From Eretmocerus hayati (taxonomy: Eukaryota > Arthropoda > Insecta > Hymenoptera > Aphelinidae), in contig CM056741.1 in NCBI GenBank assembly GCA_029851415.1, positions 83,280,282 through 83,344,281 on the forward strand: a DNA stretch of 64,000 bases, read 5' to 3'. The translations under genes were made by a program, and so were the position numbers. Shown piece by piece: positions 33,101 to 42,740 of this stretch. Numbering within the stretch: the first letter of the stretch is position 1; each line of letters opens with the position of its first letter. The notes under the pieces were generated by a model. It saw only the letters and a list, made by a program, of their open reading frames with translations, searched no databases and had not been told where the DNA came from.

Positions 33101-33204
33101 TCGGAGATAATCAGAACATCGATCCCTCCTTCTTTGGCTACAGCGTGTAGGAGATCGTCTGCGTCCCCGCTCTTCCTGAGGTTGGCTTGGATGAAGCTAG
33201 CCAT
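30179..33204 (-). pseudogene. LINE B3 ORF2: R1-type endonuclease-reverse transcriptase
   Basis: The endonuclease begins MASFIQANLRKSG and DVLIISEPP. It then shifts frame before 32872 and continues with the LDLTLMS and SDHRHI motifs; the usual GGDFN site is lost. A TAA at 32399-32401 interrupts it. RT is open at 32389-30857: NGKAPGLDGIPNEALK, CAIIALDIKNAF, AGIGQGSVSGPFNWN and VAFADDAGLIVW. After another frameshift the C-terminal part runs to TAG at 30500 (TGG in B2), and on to the finger CQSCGDNWDDAEHALFTC and the stop near 30179. The catalytic RT residues are present, but at least four lesions make it inactive. Confidence 0.92.
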
Positions 33205-34930
33205 TTCTTCCCTTCCTACGTCTATATGTGGTTCTTGCCCTCTGGTACGCAGTGCAGTTGCTGGCCCCAGATCTGTGGTCAGATTTGGACCCGATCGCCG
33301 CACAGCTTAGGCATTTTGGTTTTTCCTTGCAAATCGCAGCAAGGTGCCCTGGTTCGCCGCATTGGAAGCAGAGTTTTGGTTTCCGTTCCTCTGCCTTCTC
33401 TTTCTTGCACCCCGAGGCCTTGTGGCCGTACTCCATGCAGTGATAGCACCGTGGGATGCCACCCTTCTCGCGGATCCTGACTCTGCCCCATCCAAGCTTT
33501 GGCTCCTTCCAGTCGAGGACATGGTGGGCCAGTCTCGTTGCGATCGATACAACAGCGGTTTGGGCGCCGCGGTAGCCACTCCGGATAGACTTGACTACAA
33601 CGGCACCCTTCTCGTTTTCTGGTAGGGCCTTCGCGAGGTCATCCCGCACCTTGATTATGTCGACATCGTAGTCGACTCCGAGCTTCTCGAGGGTCGTGCT
33701 GTTTGCTAGACAGTGGACAGCTCCTTCTTGCCCGACGACTGGTGCCAAGGCTGCCTTGACGGCGGCGACATAGGTGCCCTTCTTGAGTTCAAGAAGGACT
33801 TGGCCTTCTTGGGTCTTGCGGATGCCCGTGACCTTAGAGCCCACTTCTTCATCGAGGTCATCCGTTTTCATCTTGCGCAGCATGTCTGCGTAGGTTAGCC
33901 CACCTTGTTTGGCCGTAACGAGGACGGCTTCGGGCTTCACCCTTCTCGGCTTCATTTTCGCTTTCTTCCCGGCGGCATCGTCCGATCTACCGCTCTTCTT
34001 TGCCCTTCTCGCTTGTTTCTTTGACACCACTTCCTTCCAAGGCCCATTTTGCTCGGGCCGATTGGACGTTGATGTCGAGCGCGGTGTTCCGAGACCTCCC
34101 GGTGGAGGTCCGTATCGCGTCGCCTTCGACCCGCGTTGTTGCCCCGGTCGCGATCCCGGTTTCCCTGCCCCCCTTCCCTGGAAGCGACTACCCGACGCGG
34201 CCGGTTTTTTTGTGACCGGAGGCTGCACATTCCCCCTCGCTTTCAGGGTCTTTTCCGTTTCGAGGAGCGTTGTCTCGAAAGCAGCCCGCTTCGCCTTGTC
34301 TGTCGCGAGTAGGCCTTCGAGCGCGTGGCCTATCTTCTTGAGCTCTTCGATGTCACCCTTGGTCCCTTCTGGATTGCTGGAAACGGACTCGGCTATTCCT
34401 ATAACCAAGTTGAAGTGCTCGAGGAGGAGATATGTCTTCTCCTCCGTCTCTTCCCGGCACGTTTTCAGGTCTTCCGATTTCCCCATGAGATCGCCTGCCT
34501 CGTTTCCACTCCTCTGTCGTGCCGCATCTCTGGTTGAGGGGATGTGGTCAATCTCCACCCTATCAGGCACCTCATCGTGCACTCTCCTCTCGAGCAAACC
34601 GTTTCCAAGAGTCAGGATTGTTCCGTTCCCCTGGGACCCTATAGTAGAGTCGGACTCGCTCGAGTCTGAGCTCAAGTTGATGGCGTCATCAACCTCGTTG
34701 CTGGGTGGCGTGATCTGGATCCTGATAGCGGGGTTGATCTTCAGCAGCTTCCCTGCCGCCTCTCGTGCTTCTGCTGCAACATTCGCGTTAATCCCTCGTT
34801 GGCTCGGAAATGTGAGCTTTGATTGTTTGAGCACTCGCTTCTCTGCTCCGTCACTCGGGCCCTTTCTCTTCCTGCTAGGGGTGAGCTCAGCTTCTCCATG
34901 GCGTAGGTTTTCCTCTCTCGCACCCTCCAC
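33197..34930 (-). CDS. LINE B3 ORF1: Gag-like protein with CCHC knuckles
   Basis: This is an open 577-codon frame. The N-terminus is charged, with a Ser/Asp-rich patch (SSDSSESDS near residue 90). The middle is K/R/G-rich and probably binds nucleic acid (GSRFQGRGAGKPGSRPG). The C-terminal third carries the R1/Jockey ORF1 domain ending in three knuckles: CYHCMEYGHKASGC, CFQCGEPGHLAAIC and a C-x2-C-x8-H-x5-C-type last one (CLSCAAIGSKSDH). It overlaps the start of ORF2 by a few bases. Known relatives form RNA particles and direct the LINE to its target. It is the only intact LINE ORF1 in this window, although its own ORF2 is broken. Confidence 0.9.
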   Translation of the reverse strand: MEGAREENLRHGEAELTPSRKRKGPSDGAEKRVLKQSKLTFPSQRGINANVAAEAREAAGKLLKINPAIRIQITPPSNEVDDAINLSSDSSESDSTIGSQGNGTILTLGNGLLERRVHDEVPDRVEIDHIPSTRDAARQRSGNEAGDLMGKSEDLKTCREETEEKTYLLLEHFNLVIGIAESVSSNPEGTKGDIEELKKIGHALEGLLATDKAKRAAFETTLLETEKTLKARGNVQPPVTKKPAASGSRFQGRGAGKPGSRPGQQRGSKATRYGPPPGGLGTPRSTSTSNRPEQNGPWKEVVSKKQARRAKKSGRSDDAAGKKAKMKPRRVKPEAVLVTAKQGGLTYADMLRKMKTDDLDEEVGSKVTGIRKTQEGQVLLELKKGTYVAAVKAALAPVVGQEGAVHCLANSTTLEKLGVDYDVDIIKVRDDLAKALPENEKGAVVVKSIRSGYRGAQTAVVSIATRLAHHVLDWKEPKLGWGRVRIREKGGIPRCYHCMEYGHKASGCKKEKAEERKPKLCFQCGEPGHLAAICKEKPKCLSCAAIGSKSDHRSGASNCTAYQRARTTYRRRKGRNG

Positions 34931-35340
34931 CTGCAGCGTATTTCCATCGCTTGTAGCTGTACGCCAAGTTATTCAACCAGCCAAGTGTGCCACTGGTGGC
35001 GCGTTTTGCATCGTTGCCCCCCCCCCCCAAGATCCGAATGGGGCCCCGCTTTACTTGGGGAATTCTTGCCGTCAATGCTGGACATCATCTTCTTTTTTCT
35101 TCCAGGGCCTGGAATTGCATGCTGGCCGACCCCGGACCAGACCAGCACGGGTGTGGTGTTCTGTGTGATGCGTGTCCTGTATGATGTTGGTATGTTTGTG
35201 TAGTGCTTGAGCAGGCGTGAGTATGGTGCATGTATGGTGTAGTGTGTGTGTTAGTGTAAGTGTAGGACTCGGGTCCGGAGGGGCGTCGCTCCCTCAAGCT
35301 CCAAGTGCAACCCTAAGGTCACACCCAAAACCCCCTACGG

Positions 35341-35380
35341 GGTCTCTCTCTCTCTCTTTCTCTCACACACACAAAATTTT
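35341..35380 (+). repeat. (TC)n/(CA)n microsatellite flanking LINE B3 5' end
   Basis: GTCTCTCTCTCTCTCTTTCTCTC followed by ACACACACA directly abuts the 5' end of B3. Confidence 0.9.
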
Positions 35381-35384
35381 GTAC

Positions 35385-35605
35385 TCAGAATAATGAGTAA
35401 TTTTGCCCTGACTAGTCACAAATTGTGATACTTAGTGTCCTTGACCAAAACAGTCATTCACTGAAATTATTATCATTATGAGTATATATATATATATAAA
35501 TTATTTTTTATACATGATATTATATTTTCAACGGGCATATGTAATCATATGTAATCAGACTTTTTGTCTGCGGACGAATGAAGGACATCTATATATCTAT
35601 CTCTC
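35385..35605 (+). mobile_element. LINE 3' tail fragment (tail T3)
   Basis: GACTAGTCAC and GTGAT around a 5-base loop (35410-35429), then CCTTGACCAAAAC, a TA run, the hairpin GTCTGCGGAC at 35566-35575, GAATGAAGG and (ATCT)n. It matches the other tails in layout but not in all bases. The body of this LINE is absent, as expected for a strongly 5'-truncated copy. Confidence 0.75.
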
Positions 35606-35614
35606 TTTCTCTCT
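35598..35614 (+). repeat. (TC)n tract at LINE junction
   Basis: CTCTCTTTCTCTCT lies exactly between tail T3 and the start of C2. Confidence 0.8.
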
Positions 35615-36222
35615 GCGCGTGAGTATAAAACCACACCTTGCTCAATATCTCTCGTTTTGAATATCTATCTACCGTATATCCCCACACTCTCGTTTGAGAG
35701 ATTTTGTCTACAGGTACTCCAGCATGCCGCACGCTCACTGCAAAAAAAGCATCATCAGCTGGCTCATCTTTAGTGAGCACGGGATCTGAATATCTGTATC
35801 AGAGAGAGAGGTTATCTTGTGGCCGCCATGCGTCCCGTTCTACGCACGCTATTCCTGGCTGACTTTTCTTTACCTGTAGTTAGCATACCTGCATAGCACC
35901 GGACAGCTCTCCTGACAGTTCTCTCGACTATAACGAAGTCCGCGTGACCTGCATCAGACGACGTGTATTCTGCTACTACAGCAAATGTGGAGCAACTGTA
36001 ACCTATCATCGCCGTTGCATCTCCTGTGGCCTGTTGAACTCATGTAATCGCTCATTCACCTTATCTGCTGATGTCGTTGTAGCACAGGTATTTCATTTAC
36101 TAGTGCCGAAGATTTGTACGCTGGTTTGGTCGTGCTTTCGTCAAGCGAAGAACATTCATATATTTGTCTTGTATAGCCAAGTCCCGAAAATCGTACGTTT
36201 GATGCCATCTACCGGATTGTAG

Positions 36223-38950
36223 ATGAATTATTGTTTTCTACGTTTTACCTTGTTGCGTATGAGTGTGCAAGGTCTAAGCCGAGCTCAACTCCTGACAGCG
36301 CTTAACGCCCAACTCTTATCCATGCATAAATGCGAGAGGTGCGAGAAAAATATTGTGCACAATATACGTACGTGCCCTACTTGTAAAAGTCATTTTCATC
36401 GGGGCTGTGTTATCGGTTATATTCCAAATGAGCCGACTGACTACTGTTGTGTATGAGCTTTCCAAGACAGTCTACGTCGAAGTATATCTCGTGAAAATTC
36501 CACGCTACCCATACCAGTGCGTCAATCTTGGAGTGCCCTTGGCATAGCATTCAATAAAGCTAGAAATTTGAATTCTACTGAAGCTGATATTGATGGTAAT
36601 AGTGATACATTGGACAACACCGTTGAATTTATTGATAACTCACAGTCTCCTCGAAATATTTATACTGTGGCAGAGTTACCTGGGGGCTGTGCTGAGCTTT
36701 AAACTGCTTAACAGCTTGCAGCTATGAACACCAAAAAGGGTGGAAGTTCGAAAACAATCAGTCGGGAATATCAGAGTCTGAATGAGAAACTCGATGGTGT
36801 ACAAGTCACTTTACAACAGCAATCCGAACGCATAGGTGCTCTAGAAGAACAAAATTCGTACCTTCGAAATGAAGTTCATTTAATCAGATTCAAGAACCTT
36901 ACATGAATGGGGCCTTATGTCCTGATATGGAATTTAACGGAATATCACGCGCTTCTGATGTACCTATGAATGCCCTTAGTAGAGCTCTCCCGAAGACCCT
37001 TAATCAATTTTAGAATAAGAGGATATCGTTATACAAGTGTTCACACTTGTATAACGACATTCTCGAGACACGTGAATTTAAGCCCAGAATTTAGCTCCTG
37101 AGCAGCCAATAGATGGCTCAGCACAAAGGGGTCAACTGATAGAAGATACCTACTCGTATGTTATGAAGTTCAAATCGTCCAATGTGCGTGACCATGTGAT
37201 GAATGTTAAACGTAGCTTTGGAGACTTAATGTTTTCTTCCATGGTCCCAAATTCGCAGAGTAAATCTAAGGACTATTTCCAAGAGATGTTACCCCAAGCT
37301 GTTCACAGCTCACGGTGAGCTTGAACCAAGTTTTAATCCGACTGAAAGGAATTCCCGAAATTCCAACGGGACCATGAAGTGTGGGTCAAAACAAGTTACC
37401 AAAACAATTTTCACCGTAAGCCGTTGGGCGAATTTCGAATCAGACGACTTTCAAGTTTCTAAGATCGGAAAATGTGGGATACGCGCTCATAATCATCACG
37501 CAACTCATCACACGATCTCATAATGCTCAATTACTCACAGATCACTCTCGTTCCATCAATTCTCCCACGAAAGCATAAAGAACAAGAGTTTTGAGATGCC
37601 CAGAAAGGAGGTGTTCAGATATGAATCGTCATAGAAGGGATGTTTTGAGAGTTAGTGAGATTTACGCGGAGGATCATCAATTCACTTTTTGATTTTCTCA
37701 GATATGTGATAACTCAAAACTGATGAATTTTCCACATATCATACTCATGAGCAAACATACGGAATGTAGTGATGCGTGTGATCCGCGCTTAGTACTTTGA
37801 TTCCTGGTGCCAATCGTCATATATGGACTCCGTACTGATAACTCTGACTCTTCATTCACAATCTTATGCTTAAGTTGTAGTAAGCTGAAGACCTCAAACT
37901 GGAATAGTTAAAACTGCGTAGTCATCTAGTTCGAAAAACCACGAAACTTTACGTGTGACATGGCTCATCTCCTCAAGTGTTAAGGTTGGCATTTGAATAC
38001 AGTTTACAATAAAGACGTATTCTTGCAGAATGAACCTATAACTCGAGACTTCAACCTACTCTAAGCCCATCCATGTGCTGCCAACAGGCGTCAGAATATT
38101 CCCTGATGATGATCTGCGATCACTTCTTTAGAAGAAAAAATTGAGGATATTCTCCATCTCATGACTGCGCTGTGTGACCAATCATATTTCGGCAAGTAGC
38201 ATCTGATTCTTTATCAAAGAACAGAGAAATTTGAATGAGCCAGGTCTATGTACATTGAACTGTCTTTGATTGGAGGACGACGCACGCTTTCAGGAACGAA
38301 CGTAATCGCTCCACGATATCAAGTTTTTCGAGGTACACATGAACGAGACGGGGCACACGAATCCGGTTTAGCTTGTGATCTCTGATTTCTATCGTAAATG
38401 ATACCGTATGAGTGGTTGCGTGAGCCAATATCTCGTTGTTGACTTTGATGATTCATCTGTTTTGAAGAATTTCTTAGATATTCTTGCGATTTACACCGTT
38501 CAATCCATAAGTACCGCTTCCGGGTAGCTAAACATTCACATCGGTGTTTTCTATATGTTTTTATGGAAGGACTGATGTGGAACAACGGTATTCTGAAAGT
38601 TATCGAACATTATCAGATTGTATGATGAATTGCGTGATGATTATGAGCTCGTATACCACATTTTTCGATCTTAGAGACTTGAAAGTTGTCTGATTCGAAA
38701 TTCGCCCAGCGGCTTACGGAAAAATTATTTTTGGTAACTTGTTTTGACTCACACTTGATGATCCTGTTGGAATTTCGGGAGTTTCTTCCAGTCCGATTAA
38801 AACTTGGTTCAAGCTCACCGTGAGCTTACGGTTGGCAGCAAAAGATGGAGACAAATCCAATAATTATAAGTAAGTGGGTACGTGAGGGTAAAGTACATAT
38901 TCGTAAAAACGATGGGTACGAACGAATGACGACCCTAACGGAATCTGATT
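36223..38950 (+). pseudogene. LINE C2 ORF1: PHD-like finger, coiled coil and RNA-binding end
   Basis: The first piece (to 36456) carries a PHD-like finger (CERCEKNI...CPTCKSHFHRGC) of the sort found in CR1-type ORF1 proteins. A coiled coil follows (EKLDGVQVTLQQQSERIGAL, 36750-36880). After several stops, SSNVRDHVMNVKR and KDYFQEMLPQAVH (37170-37307) and, beyond the insertion, SKWVREGKVHIRKNDGYER (38870-38930) form the C-terminal nucleic-acid-binding domain. Joining the two flanks keeps the frame, which is direct evidence that the element landed in this ORF. The perfect hairpin at 37027-37058 lies in the broken middle. Confidence 0.7.
37308..38826. mobile_element. 1.5-kb element with about 210-bp terminal inverted repeats
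   Basis: AGCTCACGGTGAGCTTGAAC opens the left end, and its complement closes the right end at 38807-38826. Pairing continues through AACAAGTTACC and GTTGGGCGAATTTCG to about 37510 against 38620. The first 15 bases are themselves a palindrome (AGCTCAC-GGTGAGCT). The 1.1-kb interior has only short frames (for example 38246-38585, minus), none recognised, so it is non-autonomous. CAC and TAC at the edges could be a damaged 3-bp duplication. Confidence 0.85.
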
Positions 38951-38985
38951 CTGATTCAATCACCTAACTACCATCGGAAGAGAAA

Positions 38986-40862
38986 TTGTTTGAACCGCAT
39001 ATATTATCGCACACATCTCTTCGAATCGGGGAATTAAATGCCACTTCCTTGAAGCGGAATTGGAATGAAGTTGCTATATTTATTGAAAAAAATGAGATTG
39101 ATATCTTATGTGTCTGTGGAACGTGGCTGACACCAAACTGTCCGGATTCAATGGTTATTGTTTCAAACTTTTCAATTGTTCGTAATGATCGCGGTCTCTA
39201 ATCTACTACCGGCAAACGCGAATATGTGCAAGGAGGAGGGGTAGCTTGTTATGTGCGAAAGGACCTCACTTTTGAAGTCATCGACACCCCCCAAATTAAA
39301 TACATTGATGATACTGAATATATTTTACTTGAAGAGAAAATGCCAGAGAATGAGAAAATCTTGGTGCGATCGTTGTATCGCAGACCGGACGGACATGTTT
39401 TGACAAATTTTTCCGTTGAATTACTCAAAGTCACTCAGGTTTATAGAACTGTTGTTCTTGCTGGAGATCTGAATTCTGATTTGACATCATCCCGTTATTA
39501 TGGTCCGCATCTACATGATCTGATTGATGAACACTCACTCCACTGTGTCCCGTTTGGTCCAACGCACCATCTTGATAATTCTGAGTCCTGGATTGATCCG
39601 ATACTTGTAGATTCTAATAGTAAAAATGTCAGCTCTTCTAAATCCAAAACGCCCTATATTCATGGTCACGATTTCCTCATTATTGAATACAAAATACCTT
39701 GCTCAAAGGATGAAGAACTGAAAATTACCTCAAAGAATTTCGATAGATTTGACCCAGTTACATTCTCCCAGACACTCGAAACGGCTATTACAGATTGCAA
39801 AATACTGAAAAGTGATGATGTGAACGAATCCACTGGTGAATTTTGCCATTTGGCTATCGCATTACTCGACGATCAAGCACCTTTTGGAACTCGCACTCTC
39901 AAATTCCAGCGATACCCGTGGATGACTGTTGAATTCCTTGAAAAATGTAAACAACGTGACATGATGTATGCTAGAGCAAAACGAACAAATAACGTAGAAC
40001 TCACGCGCCAGTATAGAACCAAACGATCTGAACTGGAAAGAAAAATGAATGCAAATAAACGAATATTGCCAGCAAGCTCTCAAGGAAGCCACGGATAGCT
40101 CAGCTCACTGGTCCATTCTCCAAAAACTTGGCTTAACCAAATCACATCATCAGATCCTTTCAACCAAATTTCCAGCCACTGAGCTTATCAGTCATTACTC
40201 GAAATCTCGTGTTGCCACGAAAACTGCTGACAACTTGAACTTGAAGAAATTATCTCATCTCGTTTACAATCTGAAATTGAAGTCTTTCTACTGTCTTCAC
40301 TTAATGGTTCACAAGTGTATGAAGCTATGATCTCGTGTTTACCTGGAACGAGAGGAAAGAGTAGCGATGGGTTATGCTTATCATACTGCATAACCGTTCC
40401 CAGCGATCTTGTGCCCTATCTTGTTACGCTTTTTAATCTTTTTATAGCGACGTGTGAGTACCCTGATACTTGAAAAAAATCGTTGGTCATCCCATTGAGT
40501 AAAGTGCCATCATCATCTTTAATGTCTGAAACTCGGCCTATAGCTAATCTCCCCCATTTTGCGGAAGTGTTCGATGATTTGATTACTAAACAGCTCATTC
40601 ATCACCTTGAAAGCTATGACCTACTGTCACCATGGCAGTCAGAATTTCGATCATCGTTTAGTACGCAAACTGCACTCTTGAAAGTGTCAGAAGACGTACG
40701 CATGGAAATTGACGAGGGACTGGTCACTCCACAAGTATTATTCGACTTCAAAACTGCCTCCGATAGCATCGACCATGAAACTCCTCTTCTGACAATGAGA
40801 AACCTGAACTTTTCTGACGAGGCTTTGAGATGGTTTCACTCGTACTTGAGTGGAAGGACCCA
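38986..40862 (+). pseudogene. LINE C2 ORF2: endonuclease and front half of RT
   Basis: The endonuclease shows IGELNATSLK, DILCVCGTWL (usually SETWL), GGGVACYVRKD, RSLYRRP, VLAGDLNSDL, SWIDPILVD and GHDFLIIE. It is broken by a stop at 39201. RT begins after stops near 40098 and 40330: PYLVTLF, SETRPIANLPHFAEVFD, FSTQTALLKVSEDVR and VLFDFKTASDSIDH, then stops being homologous at FHSYLSGRTQA. The YADD part is missing because LINE D follows. It is inactive. Confidence 0.88.
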
Positions 40863-42740
40863 AGCAGTAAGACCCCAGTGCAATAGCCGCATCGAAACTA
40901 TCGAGAACAAGCTATCTAACTTTGGTACAATGATTCAGAATCAGGGAATGCGTCTCAAGGACCTCGGAGATCATTTATCTCGCATATACCTGCAACTTTA
41001 TAGTATAAAGAATGCCAATACAACCCAAAAGAACTCACTCGAGTACCAAAGCTGACATTGTCATATCGGGGTTATCGACGGCAGCTACACTTCCCGATCT
41101 CGAAATTTTGGAACATATATTCTCATAAATTGATGCACTGAATTCCACACCTGATATCATTCGTACCAACCGTCGTACTCAGCCAACAGTCAGTGGTCCG
41201 GCGAGTGCGGGCCCGCCAACAGCTGAGATGTTCACTCTTCCTGTTAGACGTAAATCCATACAAATCAGAGACGAGATAATGCGCCGTAATATAACTCATG
41301 GAGACTTGCTTGCTTCGGAAGTATTCCCGGAGTTTGTTGATCAACTCCAGAAAAAATTGTTCTTGAATGAATTCTTGCCTCCTATTCAGGAGCTGCTTGG
41401 TGAGATCGGGCTGTAGCTAAGTCAGAAGGTTTTGAAATCAAATGAGTCAGAAGTCGCTCGATCTATGTACGAAAGAACGCTCGATCTGAACAGAATACTG
41501 ATCGCACTCGATGGGGACATCTCGAAAATAGTTTGATGATCATGTACGGAAGCAAGTTAATGAATCATGACTTAGAATCTCACTTGTTAATCCATATAGC
41601 CTGACAAAGTATCATACGAATGTGAAAGTCTTTCTCCATAATCATCCTCAAGATATTTTTGCAGTCACAGAGAGTCGTCTGGAAGGAATTGACACTAATG
41701 CTAGTGAAAACATAGAAAACAACGCCGTAGTACGTGATGACAGGATTGGTCGTGTTGGAGGAGGTAAACCTATTTATTTTGCTAGTTCAATTAATCTCGA
41801 AATTCTTATTAAATCCGGCTTCTCACGCGTGAACCAACCTGAGTACCTAAATTGTGAAATCAAGAGTGTTGATCAATGCCTGCTATTCGCAGTTGTCTAC
41901 TGACCTCGTAATGCATGTCTTCCAACAGAGTTTTTTAACAGTTCATCCCCTCAGTTACCGAAATACACATCCGTTGTCAACACTGGCGATTTGAATTGTA
42001 ACATGACAATCGCTGACTCCAAATCCCAATTCATTCTCAAACATTTAAAAGATTACTCATTGGAACTTGTACCATCAAAATCAACTCATCATACCCTCAA
42101 CGCCGAGAGCCAGGTAGCACACACGTGGATTGATTTTTTCATTGTAAACTCGCTTGACCAAGTCTTAAAATATACAAAAACCGACGCTCCTTTCACCGTA
42201 GGAAACGACAGAACTGAGATCATATGCAAATTTGACAAAGTCATCGGACAACCAGTCAAGTTACTAAGCGCGGTTGCAAGAATTTCAACTCAGAACAGTA
42301 CCATAGTGATCTCTCGGTCAAACTCGCACTACTCTCCTGCCTTGAAAACATTTATGATGAAGTATCTGTGCTCAATCGTTCAATCAACGAAGCTCCGGAA
42401 CAATCAGCACCTTCAAGAGTCTACAAGATTCGGGCTCGTAACAAACCTTGGGTATTTGAAGGAATTCATGACTTGATGGTAGAACGTGATGTTCTTCATG
42501 AAAAAGTGCGAGTTACTCGTACTAACAGAGTTGATGCAGGAATATCGAACTGTCAGATCGAATGTTCAAAAATTATTACGCGTTTCCAAGAACCAGTACT
42601 ACGCTTGTCGAATCGAGGCTGCTGAGAGTTCCAATCGACTACGCATCAACAACCTACGCATTGTCTCGTCGCGCCCTCCATCGCCGTTTAGAACATTCTC
42701 CCCTGCCCACATTGATACCCACTTTGACTCCATCAACATA
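40863..42740 (+). mobile_element. LINE D, first part (ORF1 remnant, endonuclease)
   Basis: A coiled-coil-like ORF1 remnant (NSRIETIENKLSNFGTMIQN, 40880-41055) is followed by decayed sequence. Endonuclease pieces lie at 41622-41903 (FAVTESRLEGID, GGGKPIYFA, FAVVY) and 41991-42476 (VNTGDLNCNM, HTWIDFFIVN). The EN-RT linker ends with THFDSINIPS at about 42740, where A2 is inserted. The RT part resumes at 45495, so D is one LINE split in two. It has itself landed in C2. Confidence 0.75.

Larger units (their letters stand above)
29731..35340 (-). mobile_element. R1-like LINE, copy B3, near full length
   Basis: Reading 35340 to 29731: a 5' UTR, ORF1 with three CCHC knuckles (34930-33197), ORF2 with endonuclease, RT and C-terminal finger (about 33204-30179), and a 3' UTR ending ...CAACCACCTT. 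A run of 11 C lies near 35020. The 5' flank is (GA)n. This is the reference for the truncated copies B1 and B2. The order and motifs fit the R1 clade, which is mainly known from arthropods. Confidence 0.92.
35615..40862 (+). mobile_element. PHD-finger-family LINE, copy C2, with a 1.5-kb insertion
   Basis: It starts with the same 18 bases as C1, including TATAAAA. A 5' UTR of about 0.65 kb follows, then a decayed ORF1 (36223-38950) split by the inverted-repeat element at 37308-38826. The endonuclease occupies 38986-40098 and the front half of RT 40100-40862. It is cut off inside RT at GGACCCAAGCAGTAAG, where LINE D begins. Confidence 0.85.

Noticed and set aside
33909..35168. 419-aa plus-strand frame
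   Set aside because: It is the antisense shadow of LINE B3 ORF1, which has clear CCHC knuckles on the minus strand.
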